Source of the DNA: Candidatus Melainabacteria bacterium SSGW_16
GTDB lineage: Bacteria > Cyanobacteriota > Vampirovibrionia > 2-02-FULL-35-15
NCBI GenBank assembly: GCA_004769085.1
Contig: DUDS01000015.1
Coordinates: forward strand, 1 to 64,000
Reading direction: 5' to 3'
Length of the DNA stretch: 64,000 nucleotides
A program made the position numbers and the translations under genes. Under the pieces are notes generated by a model, which saw only the letters and a list, made by a program, of their open reading frames with translations, was not told the DNA's origin and ran no database searches. Below, piece after piece: positions 60,480-64,000 of the stretch (positions are counted from its first letter, which is position 1; every line of letters starts with the position of its first letter).

Positions 60480-63400
60480 TTAGCTAAGTCCGAGTGCAGA
60501 TTTAGCAGCTTTGATTACGCCGGCAAGTTTTCCACCACCAGCTGAAACAATTGCTGCCAAGCCGCCATTTGCTGATACATACGATAGGACTTCGTCTATC
60601 GTGACTATGCCATCACTGCCAGCAATTTCATTGAATACTGCATCTTCATCTGCTGCAGTTTCACCTGAACAAAGTGCTGTCTTTGTGACAGAGGTTGTCT
60701 TCGTTCCGCCGACTTGCTCAGTTACAGTAACTGTAATGCTTGTAGCAGTTGCACAGTCACCTCTAACCTTAGCTGTAAATGACCCATCATCTGAAGCCAC
60801 TACTGTAACACTGTCAAATGTAGTTGTACCACCAGTTGTTACCACTACTTGGGAATTACCATCAACAGCACCAGCTGCACCAGTAACTGTAACAGTATTG
60901 TCCGTTGTTCCTGTCGGAGTAGTTGCCTTAGCACTGGTAACTGTGATCTTTGAGCTATCAGCATTCTTTGCAGTGGTAACTACCTTTGCGAAAGGATTAA
61001 GTTGTGGTGAACCTTGTGTGGTTAACCTTGATGTCAGGAGTTGGTTTGCAAGCGAACCGGTTCCAAGCTGGACACCAGCTGCTTCAAGTTGTCCAAGTGC
61101 TTTTACTGAAGCTTGGGCATACGGTGTAAATACCGTTGGGCTTGAAGCATTGTTTCCAGATGCGGAACCTGGTGAGTTTACAACAACACCTGCATCTTGT
61201 GAGAAGAACAGTGCTGAAGATACCAGATCTGTAGTGCTACTTGTAGCAGCTGACAGCTTCAGATTCTTCACAGTGACTGTAGTTTTCTTGGTTTCAGGAC
61301 CAGCAGCTGTTGAAGCTGTATTGTCCTTAACACCAATTATGAGTGTTCCAATTGGAGCACTTGGATCAACAGATGAACCAGTCACGATAGTTGGACTGCC
61401 ATCGATAACGAGTGAGTCATCTGAGAATGAAACATCAGCTGCTACAGGTGCTGTTGAGAAGGCTGAACTATTTGCTGGAATAATCCAGATTTGTCCCCTT
61501 GTCAGTACACTTGAAAGCAGTGAGTTTTCTGGATCCAGATTTCGGGAAGATACTCTCCCTCCAATTGGAATGGATTTTTCATGATTTTCCGATATAGTAA
61601 ACGGATTTGAGTTAGTTACGCCTCCTCCAACAAGTCTTGGTGTTGGACCAACCATTGAATTAGTTGATACTTCACCTTTTGTTGAAGTTGCTGTGTCACC
61701 TTCAAATGCAAATTTAAAGGCTTCAACTGCAGTACCAAGCATTGCCGAACCCAGACTGCTTGTAACTGTTGGGCTGGTAACTTGGTTAATTGCTTTGACT
61801 GAAGCTGTAAGATCTCCTGTAACTGATATTGGACAGAAGAGGTCTTGAGCATCAAGCCTTAGCAAGACTGCGTCATTAGTTAGTGCATCTGTGCTGGTTC
61901 CTGTAGCAGTTGCCAGTCTAAAGAGAGCTTTAGCTGGTGTACTTCCGCTTGCTGGTTGCAGTACGTTAGCATTTGTTAATGCTGCATTTCCTGTACCACC
62001 AGCAGTTACTGCTGCAGTAATACCACCTGTAGTGATGACTGTAGTTCTTGCTACGTCGTTACCACCTGCATTTGATGCACCATTAGTTGATGCTGTGTTG
62101 TTGTCATCATTATCATCAATAACATCGCAACCATTTGGTAATGAAACTTCAAATACTGTTCCTTGTGTTCCACCACCTACTTGGTTTACAAGTTCGCTGA
62201 ATCCGGTTGCAGTTTGTTCTTCAACAAGTATACCTCTGGCATCACCTTGAACAGTGGGTGAACCATCAATAACTGTTGTACCAGATACTGTATTTCCAGC
62301 ACCACCTGTAAAGAATGGTCCTGCCGGAGCAACTACACCACCTGTACATGCTGCTGTTGCTGCTGCATCAACTGTACCTGAAGTAATACCTGCAAGCACT
62401 ACGCTTGAAGTACCACCACTTGAACAGTCAACTCCAAGTTGGCTTGATTCAGAAACTGCAACACCTTTTACTTTAACAAGTGAGCTGTCTCCTGTTGGAG
62501 GAGTTCCAATCAGTTTGGTTAAGTTCAGTGTTGTTGTACCAGTAAGGTTATTACCAGATATCTGAGCAATAATATTTATATCTGATGTAAATGTATTGCT
62601 GATATTGGTAACTCCAAAAAGTGGAGATATTGCAATGACATCTCTTTGAGCGTCAAATGCATTTTGAATTGGTAGAAGAGTCAACACATTGTTTGTGCAG
62701 GAAGCATATAACAGTGCATTATCAGTAATATTTGATGTTGATGCAACTGTTAAATTGTTTGATGCTGTAAACGATATTGTTGGGTTTGTACCAGCTAGGT
62801 TTGTCAGTGATTGTCTGAAGAAGTTGGTTTGACTATTGGTAAATATTAATCCACCAGCTTGTGAGTTATCAATTATCTGACTACCAGTTGCTGTTGTACC
62901 AAAAGTACCAACAGTAGTGTTACTACTGTTAATGAGTGCAAACCAACCTGCTACTGGGTTTGTACTTGCACCACACTGAAGTCTCAGTTCAACAAAGGTA
63001 CTGTTGAATGGTTCAGATACAGTCGATGCAAGTGATGGAAGACCACCAAATGCTGTACCTGATGCATCAACGGCTTCCTGAACAAAGACGTTTGCTGGAC
63101 CGCCTGAGATTGCTGCAACACCCCATAAGCCTGTTGTATTACTTATGAAGTTACTGTTACTAGTAGCATTTCCAGCTTCAAATACTGCTGCTCTTAATGC
63201 TCCCAAGAAACCATGTCTTGAGGTTGGAACTGCAGAAAGACCTGTAACTGTTGGTGTAGAACCTGCATTAGAATTAGCAATAATAATGCTTACCGCATCA
63301 AGTGTTGTTGTTGCTGCTGCATTATCATCTGCAAATGCAACTGTAATTGGCGCTACAACAGAGTTACCAAATGCAGTTGTAATATCGAGACTGCTTGCAC

Positions 63401-64000
63401 TTGGGACTTCTGCAGCTGTATCAATATCGCTGGACAGTCCACCTGTTGCAAATACCTGGTCTCTTACGGCTGTACCGGTTCCTGCTTTACCCCTGATAAG
63501 TATTGGTTCAAGGTCAACAGCAGAACCAGCAGTACCACCAACTGGAAGTGATGAGGCTGTATTTGTTGTAGTGTCAAATGCATTTACTCTTGTTACAGTA
63601 CCAATCTGACTTAAAGCCAGCAGGTTTGCACTTGCTGTTGCTTGTTTGTCATAAAGGTCTGTCGTAGAGTCTGTATCTAAAATTGCTTCCAGCTGACCCG
63701 CAGGAGATGTAAGTGTACAAATATTAATTGTTCCACTAATACCTGGAATAGCTGAAGCTACTGTTTGCGTACTGTTATTTCCTGTAGTATATGCAGTAAT
63801 ACCAGCTGGCGGAGTTGCATCAAAGGTGGCTGCTAATGTTCCACTTAATGAACCTTGACCACTTGGAGGGATTGCAACACCCAAACCATTAATTGAAATG
63901 GTTGCTGTACTACCGGATGTACCTGATTTTGGATATGTTTCTGCACCGATTGTAGCAGTTGCTGCTGCTGTGTCAGAGTCTCTTGCAATTGCAATGATGG
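60480..64000 (-). CDS. Large Thr/Ser/Gly/Ala-rich surface protein, N-terminus beyond right edge
   Basis: The frame is open to base 64000, so the TTG at 63884 is not a real start and at least 1172 residues are visible. The protein is low in Lys and charged residues and very rich in Thr, Ser, Gly, Ala, Val and Asn, with many beta-strand stretches, typical of a secreted S-layer or adhesin-like protein. Near the C-terminus is a carboxypeptidase-regulatory-like unit (VTVTGAAGAVDGNSQVVV, GSFTAKVRGDC), then an EF-hand-like helix (SDGIVTIDEVLSYVSA) and a hydrophobic end (LAGVIKAAKSALGLS). Cysteines are sparse. Function unknown. Confidence 0.75.
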   Translation of the reverse strand, partial: IIAIARDSDTAAATATIGAETYPKSGTSGSTATISINGLGVAIPPSGQGSLSGTLAATFDATPPAGITAYTTGNNSTQTVASAIPGISGTINICTLTSPAGQLEAILDTDSTTDLYDKQATASANLLALSQIGTVTRVNAFDTTTNTASSLPVGGTAGSAVDLEPILIRGKAGTGTAVRDQVFATGGLSSDIDTAAEVPSASSLDITTAFGNSVVAPITVAFADDNAAATTTLDAVSIIIANSNAGSTPTVTGLSAVPTSRHGFLGALRAAVFEAGNATSNSNFISNTTGLWGVAAISGGPANVFVQEAVDASGTAFGGLPSLASTVSEPFNSTFVELRLQCGASTNPVAGWFALINSSNTTVGTFGTTATGSQIIDNSQAGGLIFTNSQTNFFRQSLTNLAGTNPTISFTASNNLTVASTSNITDNALLYASCTNNVLTLLPIQNAFDAQRDVIAISPLFGVTNISNTFTSDINIIAQISGNNLTGTTTLNLTKLIGTPPTGDSSLVKVKGVAVSESSQLGVDCSSGGTSSVVLAGITSGTVDAAATAACTGGVVAPAGPFFTGGAGNTVSGTTVIDGSPTVQGDARGILVEEQTATGFSELVNQVGGGTQGTVFEVSLPNGCDVIDDNDDNNTASTNGASNAGGNDVARTTVITTGGITAAVTAGGTGNAALTNANVLQPASGSTPAKALFRLATATGTSTDALTNDAVLLRLDAQDLFCPISVTGDLTASVKAINQVTSPTVTSSLGSAMLGTAVEAFKFAFEGDTATSTKGEVSTNSMVGPTPRLVGGGVTNSNPFTISENHEKSIPIGGRVSSRNLDPENSLLSSVLTRGQIWIIPANSSAFSTAPVAADVSFSDDSLVIDGSPTIVTGSSVDPSAPIGTLIIGVKDNTASTAAGPETKKTTVTVKNLKLSAATSSTTDLVSSALFFSQDAGVVVNSPGSASGNNASSPTVFTPYAQASVKALGQLEAAGVQLGTGSLANQLLTSRLTTQGSPQLNPFAKVVTTAKNADSSKITVTSAKATTPTGTTDNTVTVTGAAGAVDGNSQVVVTTGGTTTFDSVTVVASDDGSFTAKVRGDCATATSITVTVTEQVGGTKTTSVTKTALCSGETAADEDAVFNEIAGSDGIVTIDEVLSYVSANGGLAAIVSAGGGKLAGVIKAAKSALGLS

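Noticed and set aside
59010-61584. Long plus-strand open frames opposite the Thr/Ser-rich surface proteins
   Set aside because: They are mirror frames of low-complexity coding sequence (Thr/Ser/Gly codons avoid antisense stops), lack ribosome sites and give Pro/Val/Thr-rich, motif-free products.

Overview
The window is a gene-dense, AT-rich bacterial chromosome segment. It carries normal housekeeping genes, two leucine tRNAs, and no transposase, integrase or CRISPR array. Several clues fit a non-photosynthetic relative of Cyanobacteria (Melainabacteria-like), but this is an inference. The RF2 core reads [13 protein letters not shown] followed by an [10 protein letters not shown]-type stretch, as in cyanobacterial and plastid RF2. 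There is a DUF1802 protein typical of cyanobacteria, a Cys-poor L33, and many lineage-type hypothetical proteins. Start codons are often TTG or GTG, and Shine-Dalgarno sites are patchy.

Layout. 0-7 kb: the 3' end of an unknown gene, tRNA-Leu(GAG), citramalate synthase (isoleucine), DprA, a FliA/WhiG-like sigma factor, ElbB and a DUF1802 protein. 7-11 kb: a giant secreted kelch-repeat protein. 11-24 kb: RlmN, a DUF4406 protein, a C-terminal processing protease, CCA-adding enzyme, a penicillin-acylase-family hydrolase, an ORF6N protein, YajQ, DedA, HisC, a MurG-like glycosyltransferase, a lone PstB and an RfaE2-type nucleotidyltransferase. 24-35 kb: mostly lineage-specific proteins (a 560-aa protein with an internal duplication, a tandem pair of paralogues, an 847-aa HEAT-like protein) around a nucleotide-sugar dehydrogenase homologue lacking the usual catalytic Cys and acetolactate synthase. 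35-50 kb: PolA-ThiL-Ppx/GppA, tRNA-Leu(CAG), the infC-rpmI-rplT translation operon, small membrane and secreted proteins, prfB with its programmed frameshift, MnmG and HD-domain genes. 50-58 kb: CysE/CysK, a gatA-containing operon, a histidine phosphatase, L33 and a membrane-bound sugar dehydratase. 58-64 kb: three secreted, Thr/Ser/Gly-rich surface proteins, two with cohesin-like repeats; the last runs off the right edge.

The most interesting unlabelled signal is a 32-nt hairpin found twice (51946-51977 and 54556-54587). It lies just upstream of cysK and of the histidine phosphatase, in the same orientation relative to each gene. The 18-nt interior is identical, while the outer 7-bp stem differs at three positions, each difference compensated on the other strand. 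A -10-like TAYTAT and a shared ...CACTNTGCAA precede both. This looks like a conserved, structured 5' leader RNA or protein-binding element. Other points of interest are the substituted PolA motifs, the SPY (not SPF) codon-recognition motif of RF2, the TTG start of infC, the duplicated hypothetical families, a 62-bp nested inverted repeat in the leader of the 560-aa gene, and two genes too short for ordinary ORF cut-offs (43085-43216 and 57759-57872).
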